Source of the DNA: ZAX-1 sp046533095
GTDB taxonomy: Bacteria; Bacillota; Clostridia; Lachnospirales; Lachnospiraceae
Reading direction: 5' to 3'
Length of the DNA: 64,000 nt
NCBI GenBank assembly: GCA_046533095.1
Contig: JAJQRA010000004.1
Location: 1 to 64,000 of the forward strand
Shown: one piece after another, positions 15,970 to 24,205 of the stretch
Numbering within the stretch: position 1 is the first letter of the stretch
Layout of the letters: each line of letters begins with the position of its first letter
The notes under the pieces: generated by a model
Seen by the model: the letters and a program-made list of their open reading frames with translations, nothing else
Database searches by the model: none
Told to the model about the DNA's origin: nothing
Position numbers and translations under genes: made by a program

Positions 15970-16146
15970 TTAATTATATTTACGTTTTCTTGCAGCTTCA
16001 GATTTTTTCTTACGTTTCACGCTTGGCTTTTCGTAATGTTCTCTTTTACGAATCTCCTGCTGAATACCAGCCTTCGCGCAGTTTCGTTTAAATCTGCGTA
16101 AAGCGCTATCTAAAGTCTCATTCTCTTTTACAATTACATTTGACAT
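15970..16146 (-). CDS. rpsU: 30S ribosomal protein S21
   Basis: 58 residues: MSNVIVKENETLDSALRRFK, then a strongly basic helix ending AARKRKYN. This is the full usual length of S21, a late-assembly small-subunit protein near the anti-Shine-Dalgarno site. The ATG at 16144-16146 has AGGGAGG a short way upstream. It is downstream of alaS on the same strand with a 176-base gap and is followed by a clear terminator. Confidence 0.96.
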   Translation of the reverse strand: MSNVIVKENETLDSALRRFKRNCAKAGIQQEIRKREHYEKPSVKRKKKSEAARKRKYN

Positions 16147-16322
16147 AGTCTCACACCTAACCTCCCTCCAGTTGCGTATTGTGCATATTCAACTGTTTGG
16201 GTAATATATTATTGCACTACCAATAATTATAGCATAAATTCTTATTTCGTCAACCACTTTATCCCATAAATCTTTAAATTTACGCTATTTTATAAGAATT
16301 TTTTATAAAGATTCGCCATTTC

Positions 16323-18977
16323 TTACCCAATCTGCTCTTTTAGCACTTTCCTTGATGCTTCGATTGCCTCTTTGATCCCTTCGGGGTTTTTCCCGCCGGC
16401 CTGTGCGATATTTGGCCGTCCGCCACCACCGCCACCAACTTTTCCTGCAATGGCTTTGATCAGATTCCCGGCATGGGCGCCTCTCTTTATTGCTTCTTCG
16501 GTTGCCATCGCCATAAGATTTACTTTTCCCTCTTTTGCAGAAGCAAGCACAACAACGCCTTCCCCTAATTTTTCTTTTAGCTGGTCGCCTAGATCACGCA
16601 ATCCTTGCATATCTACATCAATTACACTTACAGCGAGTAGTTTTACACCCTCTATTTCTGTCACTTGATCCATAACATCGCCAAGCGCGCCCTTATTTGC
16701 CTTGCTTTTTAAAGATTCCATTTCACTTTGCAGCTGCTTAAATTCAGCCATCAAATGTTCCAGCCTATCTACCAGGCCATTTTGTGTTGTCTTAAGAAGT
16801 TTCGTTGCCTGCTCGATTGTATGTTCTAGTTGCCCATAATATGCAAACACTGCATTTGAGGTCAATGCTTCGATTCTTCTTACACCGGCTGCCACACCGG
16901 TTTCTGCTATAATTTTAAAAGCCACTATCACAGCAGTATTGTCCACATGGGTTCCTCCACAAAGTTCGCTGGAAAAATCCCCCATCTTTACCACTCTTAC
17001 TTCATCAGTATATTTTTCCCCAAACAATGCCATGGCACCCGTTTTTTTCGCCTCATCAATACTCATTAGACTGGTTTTGATCGGTAGGGCTTCTGCTATT
17101 TTTTCATTCACGATGGATTCTACTTTTAAGAGTTCCTCCTCGGTCATCGCCGAGAAATGGGAAAAATCAAATCTTAATCTTGCGCCGTTGGCATCAGACC
17201 CTGCCTGTTCTACATGAGTTCCTAAAACAATACGTAGTGCTTTCTGCAGCAGATGCGTCGCACTGTGGTTTTTGGCGACTGCAAGACGCTTATTGCTATC
17301 TACGGACAGTTCTGCTTCATCGCTGACCTTTAACATCCCTTTTAATACAATTCCAATATGCCCGATTTTACCACCAGACAGCTTTACGGTATCTAATACT
17401 TCAAATTCTCCATATTTCGTACGGATATATCCGGCATCTGCCGCCTGTCCCCCGCTCGTCGCATAAAAGGGGGTTTCCTCCACAATAACCGTTCCTGTCT
17501 CACCATCTAAGAGTGCCTCTACAATCTGCGTCTGTGTGGTTAAAACAGTGATTGGAGATACATGCTTTAACGTGCCATAGCCAACAAAGGAGGTCGTAAT
17601 GCTTGGGTCGATCGACTCGTAGACAGTGATATCCGCGCCCCGATAGTTTGTGGTTTTCCTTGCGCTTCGCGCCTTGTCTTTCTGTTCCTGCATCGCTTCC
17701 AAAAAAGCAGCATGGTCAATCAAAAACCCTTGCTCCGATAAAATTTCTTCTGTCAAATCAATCGGAAAGCCATACGTATCATATAGCTTAAACGCGGCAT
17801 TTCCATCTAGCACTTTCGTATTGTCCCTTATCATGCTTTCCTGCAAGTCTGCTAAAATCAGCAGTCCTTGATCTATCGTTTTATTAAATTTTTCTTCTTC
17901 TTCCGTTAATACCTTAAAGATAAAGTCTTTCTTTTCTTCCAGTTCGCAATAGCCTTCTTTACTCTCTGCAATTACCGTTTCACATAGAACTGCAAGAAAT
18001 CCATTTTTTATACCAAGCAGCCTGCCATGTCTGGCCGCCCTGCGGATCAGCCTGCGAAGGACATATCCTCGACCTTCATTTGACGGCATAATCCCATCTG
18101 ATATCATAAAAGTAGCCGACCGGATATGATCCGTAATTAAACGGATCGATACATCGCTCTCTTCTTTCTCATGATAGGCTACCCCTGCTATCTTGCACAC
18201 CTTGTCCCGAATTGCTTTTATGGTATCTACATCAAATACAGAATCAACCTTTTGTATCACAACCGCAAGGCGCTCAAGCCCCATGCCCGTATCTATATTT
18301 TTCTGCACAAGCTCCGTATAATTGCCTTTCCCATCGCCGTCATACTGGGTAAACACATTGTTCCATACTTCCATAAAACGGTCGCACTCGCAGCCGACCT
18401 TACAGTCCTTGCCGCCACAGCCATACTTGGCTCCACGGTCGTAATAGATTTCAGAACAAGGACCGCAAGGGCCTGCTCCATGCTCCCAAAAATTATCGCA
18501 TTTCCCTTCTTCATCACGGTAAAAGCGCGTGATTTTCTCTGCCGGGACACCGATTTCATTTACCCAAATCGCAAAAGCCTCTTCATCTTCACCGTAAATA
18601 GACGGATACAGCCTGTCTGCCTCTAGACCTAGCACTTCTGTTAAAAATTCCCAAGACCAGGCAATTGCTTCGCTTTTAAAATAGTCTCCAAAAGAAAAAT
18701 TCCCAAGCATTTCAAAAAAAGTCAAATGCCTTGCCGTCTTGCCGACATTTTCAATATCACCTGTCCGAATACATTTCTGGCAGGTTGTCACGCGTATTCT
18801 AGGTGGGATTTCTTGCCCTGTAAAGTAAGGCTTTAATGGAGCCATACCGGAATTAATCAATAATAGACTATTGTCATTATGCGGTACCAACGAAAAACTT
18901 TTCATTGTCAAATGTTCTTTGCCCTCAAAAAAGGCAAAGAACATGCTACGCAATTCATTTAACCCATATTGTGTCAT
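16323..18977 (-). CDS. alaS: Alanyl-tRNA synthetase
   Basis: 884 residues, full length. Class II catalytic core at the N-terminus (MTQYGLNELRSMFFAFFEGKEH... PLKPYFTGQEIPPRIRVTTCQKCIRTGDIENVG). The editing domain carries HSATHLL and CGGTHVDNT, the zinc-binding His/Cys set that clears Ser- and Gly-tRNA(Ala). The C-terminal C-Ala domain has the Gly-rich stretch KVGGGGGGRPNIAQAGG. It follows a 50-residue membrane protein gene after 25 bases, with GAGGGAGC before the ATG. No T-box was seen upstream. Confidence 0.98.
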   Translation of the reverse strand: MTQYGLNELRSMFFAFFEGKEHLTMKSFSLVPHNDNSLLLINSGMAPLKPYFTGQEIPPRIRVTTCQKCIRTGDIENVGKTARHLTFFEMLGNFSFGDYFKSEAIAWSWEFLTEVLGLEADRLYPSIYGEDEEAFAIWVNEIGVPAEKITRFYRDEEGKCDNFWEHGAGPCGPCSEIYYDRGAKYGCGGKDCKVGCECDRFMEVWNNVFTQYDGDGKGNYTELVQKNIDTGMGLERLAVVIQKVDSVFDVDTIKAIRDKVCKIAGVAYHEKEESDVSIRLITDHIRSATFMISDGIMPSNEGRGYVLRRLIRRAARHGRLLGIKNGFLAVLCETVIAESKEGYCELEEKKDFIFKVLTEEEEKFNKTIDQGLLILADLQESMIRDNTKVLDGNAAFKLYDTYGFPIDLTEEILSEQGFLIDHAAFLEAMQEQKDKARSARKTTNYRGADITVYESIDPSITTSFVGYGTLKHVSPITVLTTQTQIVEALLDGETGTVIVEETPFYATSGGQAADAGYIRTKYGEFEVLDTVKLSGGKIGHIGIVLKGMLKVSDEAELSVDSNKRLAVAKNHSATHLLQKALRIVLGTHVEQAGSDANGARLRFDFSHFSAMTEEELLKVESIVNEKIAEALPIKTSLMSIDEAKKTGAMALFGEKYTDEVRVVKMGDFSSELCGGTHVDNTAVIVAFKIIAETGVAAGVRRIEALTSNAVFAYYGQLEHTIEQATKLLKTTQNGLVDRLEHLMAEFKQLQSEMESLKSKANKGALGDVMDQVTEIEGVKLLAVSVIDVDMQGLRDLGDQLKEKLGEGVVVLASAKEGKVNLMAMATEEAIKRGAHAGNLIKAIAGKVGGGGGGRPNIAQAGGKNPEGIKEAIEASRKVLKEQIG

Positions 18978-19002
18978 AAAAGCTCCCTCAAATCTTTAGT
19001 GT

Positions 19003-19155
19003 CTACTCCTTCGTCTGCTCGCTTGCGGCAACTGCTGCCTCTTTCGCATCCTTTTTAACACGCAGGAATTTCCCAAGGAACAGCCCACCTACAGCAACAG
19101 CTGCAAGTATAACGAATCTTATAATATATTCAATGAAACTACCTAAAAATGCCAT
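19003..19155 (-). CDS. Small membrane protein (50 aa) upstream of alaS
   Basis: ATG at 19153-19155 preceded by AAGGAGGTG, a strong ribosome-binding site. Residues 5-30 form one hydrophobic helix (IEYIIRFVILAAVAVGGLFLG), followed by a basic segment LRVKKDAK and an Ala/Glu tail. It ends 25 bases before alaS, so the two are probably co-transcribed. Family unknown to me. The quality of the SD, the codon structure and the clear helix argue that it is a real gene too short for routine calling. An N-out/C-in topology is suggested by the positive charges after the helix. Confidence 0.7.
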   Translation of the reverse strand: MAFLGSFIEYIIRFVILAAVAVGGLFLGKFLRVKKDAKEAAVAASEQTKE

Positions 19156-19290
19156 CTTAACACCTCCTTGGCTGATTGTTCGGGCATACTTTAAAAAACA
19201 AAAAATTCCACTCTACCCTATTTTTCAAATACGCCCTCATCATATCACATACGCTTCACGTTTTCAAGTGGCTGTGGTTCGTTTGTAGCA

Positions 19291-20523
19291 TCACACCACA
19301 CGTTGCGCCTTATGCGCACGTTTATACGCATACATTTTTTCATCTGCAATGGAAAGCAACTCACTTGCGGTGTATGCATTGCCTGCCGTCACTTCAATCA
19401 CACCATAGCTTAAGCTATGGTTATAAAACGCACCGGGTTTATTGTTATAGGTAACTAATACATCACGTAGTTCTTCGAGTCTTCTCTCAGCATCTGCTAT
19501 GCCCCAGTTTTTTGCCAAAAGCATGAATTCATCGCCGCCCAAACGGCAAATTTTCACATCTTGTGAAAACTTGTGCAATAAATCCGCTACGCACAGTATA
19601 TACTTGTCCCCTTCCGCATGTCCGAATTTATCATTTACATACTTTAGGTTATCCATATCAATAAAACAAATAATAAAAGAACTTTTTGCCTCAATCCATT
19701 CACCCAATGTCTTCATCCCATAATGGCGGTTATATATTTTCGTCAGTGGATCATGGTAGGCGACATCCTCTAATGCCATGATCTGCGCTTTCGTTCCGGT
19801 AATATCATTCATCACAAAAGCTACCGCATTATGCTCATACCAATGCATTAGGTAAAGCGATGCCGAAAAGTATTGTTCTGCACCTTCGTGCGACAAATTT
19901 ATTTCTTCATCTCGTGGTTCTGCATCATCCAGCGTATCCATTGCCATTTGTATCAGCCATTCATGCAGCTGCTTATGAAAACACTCCTGTTCCAGCACAT
20001 CCGCTGCATGCCGATTCGCAAATAAAATCTCGCCGCTTTCCTTGTCTATCATAATGATCCATTGCGTAATCTCTGCTGTAATCGCCTCAAACAGGCTGTT
20101 GCTACGAGTTAAATCCTTTGATTTTTTGACGTTTTTTTCAATTTCATCCAACAGCGCCGTACGCCGTTCATCTAATTGTTTCGTCATCGTGTTAAAGGCC
20201 TCGGCAAAATCCCCCATAAAATCAATATGCTGATTGTAATCACCTTTTGCAACCTGCTGTGTTTGCCATGTCAGGTGTCTTAATGTTGCATGCAACGCTT
20301 TTAATGGTGCCGCCATTTCATTATCAGGCGAAGGTAGTTTACCTGATAAATCGCCCTTAGATAAAGCTTTTGCCAATGCATTCGTTTCTAATAGGCATTC
20401 AACAAAGAATTGCAGCCCTTCCCCTAACATTGAAAAATCTTTGGAGAGCTTGCTTGTATCTAGCGTAGCCTGTTCCGGATGATACATTGCATCGCGCAAA
20501 TAGTCGAATAACAGTTGTGCCAT
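19291..20523 (-). CDS. Diguanylate cyclase (HAMP-like, PAS-like, GGDEF)
   Basis: 410 residues, no obvious membrane helix. Two HAMP-like/coiled segments (ALSKGDLSGKLPSPDNEMAAPLKALH and QVAKGDYNQHIDFMGDFAEAFNTMTKQLDERR, residues 85-150) precede a PAS-like sensory stretch (ITQWIIMIDKESGEILFANRHAADVL). The C-terminal GGDEF domain has the intact motif RLGGDEFMLLAK near residue 342 and FIDMDNLKYVNDKFGHAEGD before it. It should make cyclic di-GMP. No RxxD inhibitory site is visible just before the motif. It lies 110 bases downstream of the V4R gene, which probably supplies a sensor input. Confidence 0.88.
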   Translation of the reverse strand: MAQLLFDYLRDAMYHPEQATLDTSKLSKDFSMLGEGLQFFVECLLETNALAKALSKGDLSGKLPSPDNEMAAPLKALHATLRHLTWQTQQVAKGDYNQHIDFMGDFAEAFNTMTKQLDERRTALLDEIEKNVKKSKDLTRSNSLFEAITAEITQWIIMIDKESGEILFANRHAADVLEQECFHKQLHEWLIQMAMDTLDDAEPRDEEINLSHEGAEQYFSASLYLMHWYEHNAVAFVMNDITGTKAQIMALEDVAYHDPLTKIYNRHYGMKTLGEWIEAKSSFIICFIDMDNLKYVNDKFGHAEGDKYILCVADLLHKFSQDVKICRLGGDEFMLLAKNWGIADAERRLEELRDVLVTYNNKPGAFYNHSLSYGVIEVTAGNAYTASELLSIADEKMYAYKRAHKAQRVV

Positions 20524-20633
20524 GGGGTTCGTAGCATTTCACCTGCCTTTCGTTCAAGCTTGTTCCTATGTAGTTTAATGGGACCTTCCGATGTGAATTT
20601 TTCCGTTCCCACCTTCCCTTGCATCTGCTAAAT

Positions 20634-21176
20634 CTATTTTGCAGAGCCATTAAAACGGCATACCCTATCGCCATTTGCCCAGCAATCTACCTCACGCACT
20701 TCGTACTTTTTGCCAGTATACGCTTCTAAGATACCGGCAATAAAGCCCTCATCATAGTTGCATACTGTTTCGTTCGTTACGGGCAAACCACTACAATCTA
20801 AATCCTGCCCAACTGTTAGTACGATGTCCCCGGTAGCGGCATCAAAGGCCTCCATCCGCAGGATACCAATTTTAAGCTGTTGCAAGGCCGCTTGCAGATT
20901 CGCTACAAATGCATCAAAACCCACATTCAAATCAAGTGTATTCTTCGCAAATTCCGTACCCGCCAAGAACCCTGCTTCTCTAAAATATTCGTTGGCCTGT
21001 TCGCCGCCGTAAGCTTTTGTCAATACATCGAGCATCGTATATTGCATGAGACGATATACCAATACAGGCATTTCCTCACCCAAATCGCCACGCCCCTCCT
21101 TGATATCCCCCAACGAGTCCCATGTGAATACGTTGTGCTGTTGCTTGTTCTTTTCTTCTGCAAATACATTCCTCAT
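20634..21176 (-). CDS. V4R-domain (4-vinyl-reductase-like) sensor protein
   Basis: 180 residues. The C-terminal segment VNETVC..YDEGFIAGILEAYTGKKYEVREVDCWANGDRVCRF matches the V4R domain, a small-molecule-binding fold seen in regulators and in bacteriochlorophyll metabolism. The conserved DCWANGDRVCRF cysteines are intact. The N-terminal part (RLMQYTMLDVLTKAYGGEQANEYFREAGFLAGTEFA) is the usual helical half. Alone with a GGDEF enzyme downstream, it probably acts as a sensor that modulates cyclic di-GMP synthesis (inference). A near-perfect sigma-A promoter lies upstream, and AGGAGG precedes the ATG. Confidence 0.82.
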   Translation of the reverse strand: MRNVFAEEKNKQQHNVFTWDSLGDIKEGRGDLGEEMPVLVYRLMQYTMLDVLTKAYGGEQANEYFREAGFLAGTEFAKNTLDLNVGFDAFVANLQAALQQLKIGILRMEAFDAATGDIVLTVGQDLDCSGLPVTNETVCNYDEGFIAGILEAYTGKKYEVREVDCWANGDRVCRFNGSAK

Positions 21177-21242
21177 CTTGAAATCCTCCTATGTAATCTA
21201 CTTGTGTTCTCCATAAATCATTAGCAGTGCAATACATATACA

Positions 21243-21271
21243 ATTATACATGTCGCTAAAACTCTTGTCAA
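21243..21271 (-). promoter_or_regulatory. Consensus sigma-A promoter for the V4R/GGDEF pair
   Basis: -35 TTGACA (21266-21271), exactly 17 bp, -10 TATAAT (21243-21248) preceded by ATG. This is one of the closest matches to consensus in the window, which is unusual for a signalling gene pair. The remainder of 21177-21389 shows no gene. Confidence 0.85.
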
Positions 21272-21389
21272 TCGCACAATTTTTTTATCTATTAGGCTAT
21301 ACTTGCTGTTTTAGGCATTGTTCTTAGCAAAATCTTTGGAATCGATGCGAATAGACCTTGTCTATGAGTCGAAGTGCCAAGATTGCCCC

Positions 21390-22646
21390 CTATGCTTTCC
21401 TACGCAAAATGTCATACATATCCAATGGGTATCCTACCTCTATATAGAGAATCTGTTTGGGATGTGGGGCAGATTCCATTGGTGTCCCATCCTCATCATA
21501 GATGCCTTTTACAGTTACTTCTATTGGTTTTGGCTCCATAAGCCTTGCCCCATTTCTGCACGGTTTCATCACCTCTATGGTTTCACCCACAGAAAATTTA
21601 TTCTTTTGCTCCACACGGTAGCATCCCCGTTCATTTTTTACAACGTGCTCTTTGACAATACCAAGGTACGTATATTCCTTTATATAGGTATTATTGTCAT
21701 AAATCTGAGCCTCCTCGTCCGGTTTGTGAAAGAAAAATCCGGTTGTAAACTGCCGATACGTACAGTTTGCTATTTGCTCTAAGTACCAAGGCATATGTTC
21801 CTTGTAGCATGTAAGCGATTCCTTATAGTCATCGATTGCCTTTCTATACGTTCTAGCTACCGTCGCAACGTAGAGAGCCGTTTTCATTCGTCCTTCGATT
21901 TTAAAACTATCAATCCCGGATTCTATCAGTTCCGGGATGTGTGCAATCATACACAAATCCTTAGAATTAAAAATATAGGTTCCACGCTCATTCTCGTACA
22001 CAGGCATGTATTCTCCCGGCCTTGTTTCCTCCACAATCGCATATTTCCATCTGCAGGGGTGGGTGCACGCACCTTGATTCGCATCACGCCCCGTAAAATA
22101 ATTGCTAAGCAGACACCGGCCGGAATAGGAAATGCACATGGAGCCATGTATAAACGTTTCTATTTCCATATCCTTTGGAATATGATCCCTTATTTCCTTG
22201 ATTTCTTCTAGGGAAAGCTCTCGTGCAGAAACCACACGTTTCGCTCCTTGCCGATACCAAAACTGGTACGTAGCATAATTGGTATTGTTCGCCTGTGTAC
22301 TGATATGTATTTCAATATCCGGACATACTTCCTTTGCAATGGAAAAAATGCCCGGATCCGATATAATCAATGCATCGGGAGAAATTTGCTTCAGCTCCCT
22401 AAAATATTCCCTTACGCCTTCTAAATCTTGATTATGTGCCAAAATATTTGCAGTTACGTAGACCTTTACCCCATATTCATGGGCAAAGCGGAGTCCCTCT
22501 TTCATTTCTTCCATCGAGAAATTCTTGGCTTTCGCACGAAGCCCAAATGCCTCCCCTCCGATATAAACCGCATCTGCACCATAGATAACCGCTATTTTTA
22601 ATACTTCCAAACTGCTCGCCGGCACTAACAATTCAGGATATCCCAT
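21390..22646 (-). CDS. U32-family peptidase-like protein (TrhP/YrrO type)
   Basis: 418 residues from the ATG at 22644-22646 (MGYPELLVPASSLEVLKIAV), chosen over an ATG 14 codons upstream because GGAG lies at correct spacing and family homology starts here. Conserved U32 features: GADAVYIGGEAFGLRAKAKNF, SGRCLLSNYFTGRDANQGACTHPCRWKY (the Cys-rich signature) and DLCMIAHIPELIESGIDSFKIEGRMK. Members of this branch (B. subtilis YrrN/YrrO, E. coli TrhP) take part in hydroxylation of tRNA wobble uridine to ho5U. The next gene upstream is a TrmR-like methyltransferase acting on the same nucleotide, which supports that role over proteolysis. Confidence 0.88.
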   Translation of the reverse strand: MGYPELLVPASSLEVLKIAVIYGADAVYIGGEAFGLRAKAKNFSMEEMKEGLRFAHEYGVKVYVTANILAHNQDLEGVREYFRELKQISPDALIISDPGIFSIAKEVCPDIEIHISTQANNTNYATYQFWYRQGAKRVVSARELSLEEIKEIRDHIPKDMEIETFIHGSMCISYSGRCLLSNYFTGRDANQGACTHPCRWKYAIVEETRPGEYMPVYENERGTYIFNSKDLCMIAHIPELIESGIDSFKIEGRMKTALYVATVARTYRKAIDDYKESLTCYKEHMPWYLEQIANCTYRQFTTGFFFHKPDEEAQIYDNNTYIKEYTYLGIVKEHVVKNERGCYRVEQKNKFSVGETIEVMKPCRNGARLMEPKPIEVTVKGIYDEDGTPMESAPHPKQILYIEVGYPLDMYDILRRKA

Positions 22647-22707
22647 GTTTGCTCCAATCTGCTGCCATACGATCTTTTCACCTATCAAACAGCCCCATAA
22701 CCTTACA

Positions 22708-23367
22708 TTAATCTTTGGTACACACGCTATTTCTCACGCTAATCGCAGCCCCATCTCCAATGGGTAAAATTGATGTTGTAAGTTCGTTATGATGCGTAAT
22801 TTCATAAAGATATTCACGCATCCGCTTATGTATCGTGCGGTTTCTCCTTGTTACAGCAAATCTAGATTCTATCACGATTCCCTCTTGCATTACATTATCT
22901 GAAACCAATATCCCATTTGGCTTAAGCAAACGAAGCACATGTGGCAGAAAATGAATATATTGAGCCTTTGCCGCATCCATAAAAACAAAATCAAACGGAG
23001 TTTCTAATTCTTCCAAAATCAAAAGGGCATCGCCTTTTAGCAATTGTATCACATGCTCTTTCCCTGCACGTTTTAAATTCTCCTGTGCCACAATGATTCT
23101 TTTTTCATAATTTTCAATTGTTTTAATCCGGCATTCTACCGGATTATATTCTTCCATAAAAAGGGAAGAGAAACCAACTGCCGTCCCCACTTCTAAAATG
23201 GCTGCCGGCCGTTTTATTGCCAGCAACAGCTTTAAAAGGCTTTGCATTTCTTTTCTGATTACAGGCACAAAACTTGTTTTCGCTTCCGCTTCTATTTGAT
23301 TTAAAAGTTGTGTGTTGCCCCCATCGAAAGAATTTAGATAGGCAGCCATCCGTTCGTCTACAATCAC
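22708..23367 (-). CDS. trmR: tRNA 5-hydroxyuridine methyltransferase-like SAM O-methyltransferase
   Basis: 219 residues of the class I O-methyltransferase 3 family. The SAM-binding motif I AILEVGTAVGFSSLFM is near residues 57-72, DFVFMDAAKAQYIHFLP near 128-145, and GILVSDNVMQEG near 158. In Bacillus the orthologous position (yrrM/trmR next to yrrN-yrrO) encodes the enzyme converting ho5U34 to mo5U34 in tRNA. Here it sits directly before the U32 gene and after the MltG-like gene, the same order. GTG start at 23365-23367, just after the upstream stop. Assignment rests on family plus synteny. Confidence 0.82.
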   Translation of the reverse strand: MIVDERMAAYLNSFDGGNTQLLNQIEAEAKTSFVPVIRKEMQSLLKLLLAIKRPAAILEVGTAVGFSSLFMEEYNPVECRIKTIENYEKRIIVAQENLKRAGKEHVIQLLKGDALLILEELETPFDFVFMDAAKAQYIHFLPHVLRLLKPNGILVSDNVMQEGIVIESRFAVTRRNRTIHKRMREYLYEITHHNELTTSILPIGDGAAISVRNSVCTKD

Positions 23368-23375
23368 TTAACACC

Positions 23376-23786
23376 TTATTCCTGCACGGTTTTTTGTGCC
23401 TCTTGCTCTTCTTCGCCCTCTTCTTGCCCTACCGACAATGTATGCATAATTTCCCTTGCAGTCTGTGATGTATTTAAGGTATAATACCCGGGCTCTATTT
23501 TATCTGCATAGGTTGATAGTTTGCACTGCACGAAAAACAGGCTGCCATTTCTCACCAATCTTTTTTCCTCCAGCAGTTCCCCTATTTCCCGCGTAGACAT
23601 CCCCTTAGAGATTGTTACCGAAATATCTCTTCCCGGTGCCTTATTCATTGGCTTTTCCGTAAATACCCGATAGCCAAATTCATACGCCCCCATACCTAGC
23701 CTATACAGAAAAAATATTACTAAAATCATCGCTAATACGCTTGCACTGATACTTAAAATCCGTAATACAATTTTGCTGGCACTCAT
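23376..23786 (-). CDS. Short MltG/YceG-like membrane protein lacking the catalytic domain
   Basis: 136 residues: one N-terminal transmembrane helix (residues 5-28), then the YceG-like small domain ISVTISKGMSTREIGELLEEKRLVRNGSLFFVQCKL... IEPGYYTLNTSQTAREIM, and a Glu/Gln-rich tail. Full MltG endolytic transglycosylases (~340 residues) continue with a catalytic region that is absent here. The position between ylbF and trmR matches yrrL (mltG) in Bacillus, so this is probably a reduced homologue typical of Clostridia rather than a recent truncation. A peptidoglycan-binding or regulatory role is possible. SD AAGGG before the ATG. Confidence 0.75.
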   Translation of the reverse strand: MSASKIVLRILSISASVLAMILVIFFLYRLGMGAYEFGYRVFTEKPMNKAPGRDISVTISKGMSTREIGELLEEKRLVRNGSLFFVQCKLSTYADKIEPGYYTLNTSQTAREIMHTLSVGQEEGEEEQEAQKTVQE

Positions 23787-23818
23787 ATCGTTTCCCTTCT
23801 AAGCTTTGTGGCTATGCG

Positions 23819-24166
23819 CTACATCTCTAGCACAAACCCTAAATCAAAATCCAGACTGCCTGAAAATTTCCGGTTAATATCCTGTACCATACGGCAGAAA
23901 GCAAGCTCTGCCGCCAAATACTCTTCCACAGTAGGCTGCACCCTTAATTCTTCAAAGTCCCAAGATAAGAAATCAACTTCTTCAAACAAGTCCGCCTTAT
24001 TGCCTTTGCTCTGCAGTATATAATTTTTTTTTCGAAACTGGTGCAGTGCCCGTTCTTTGTCTGGCTCTTTGCTGAGCCTTGCCTTCACTTTTTGATAAGC
24101 TTTGTATTCTTCACTATTCTTTACTGCATCGATTAGCTGCTCTATACTGCTGTCAACCTGATTCAT
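23819..24166 (-). CDS. YlbF/YmcA family regulator
   Basis: 115-residue helical protein matching the YlbF/YmcA (Com_YlbF) family: LIDAVKNSEEYKAYQKVKARLSKEPD... LHQFRKKNYILQ... VEEYLAAELAFCRMVQDINRKFSGSLDFDLGF. In Bacillus, YlbF, YmcA and YaaT form a complex that aids RNase Y in mRNA processing, with effects on competence, sporulation and biofilm. Here it lies 39 bases after the RNase J gene, a pleasing link between two RNA-processing functions, though direct partnership is not shown by sequence. Confidence 0.85.
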   Translation of the reverse strand: MNQVDSSIEQLIDAVKNSEEYKAYQKVKARLSKEPDKERALHQFRKKNYILQSKGNKADLFEEVDFLSWDFEELRVQPTVEEYLAAELAFCRMVQDINRKFSGSLDFDLGFVLEM

Positions 24167-24205
24167 ACCAGCCTACCCCTTTCTATATAAAATGTTCCAT
24201 ACAAA

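Noticed and set aside
19156..19290. T-box or other riboswitch upstream of alaS
   Set aside because: No GGGTGG-type sequence or switchable terminator was found.
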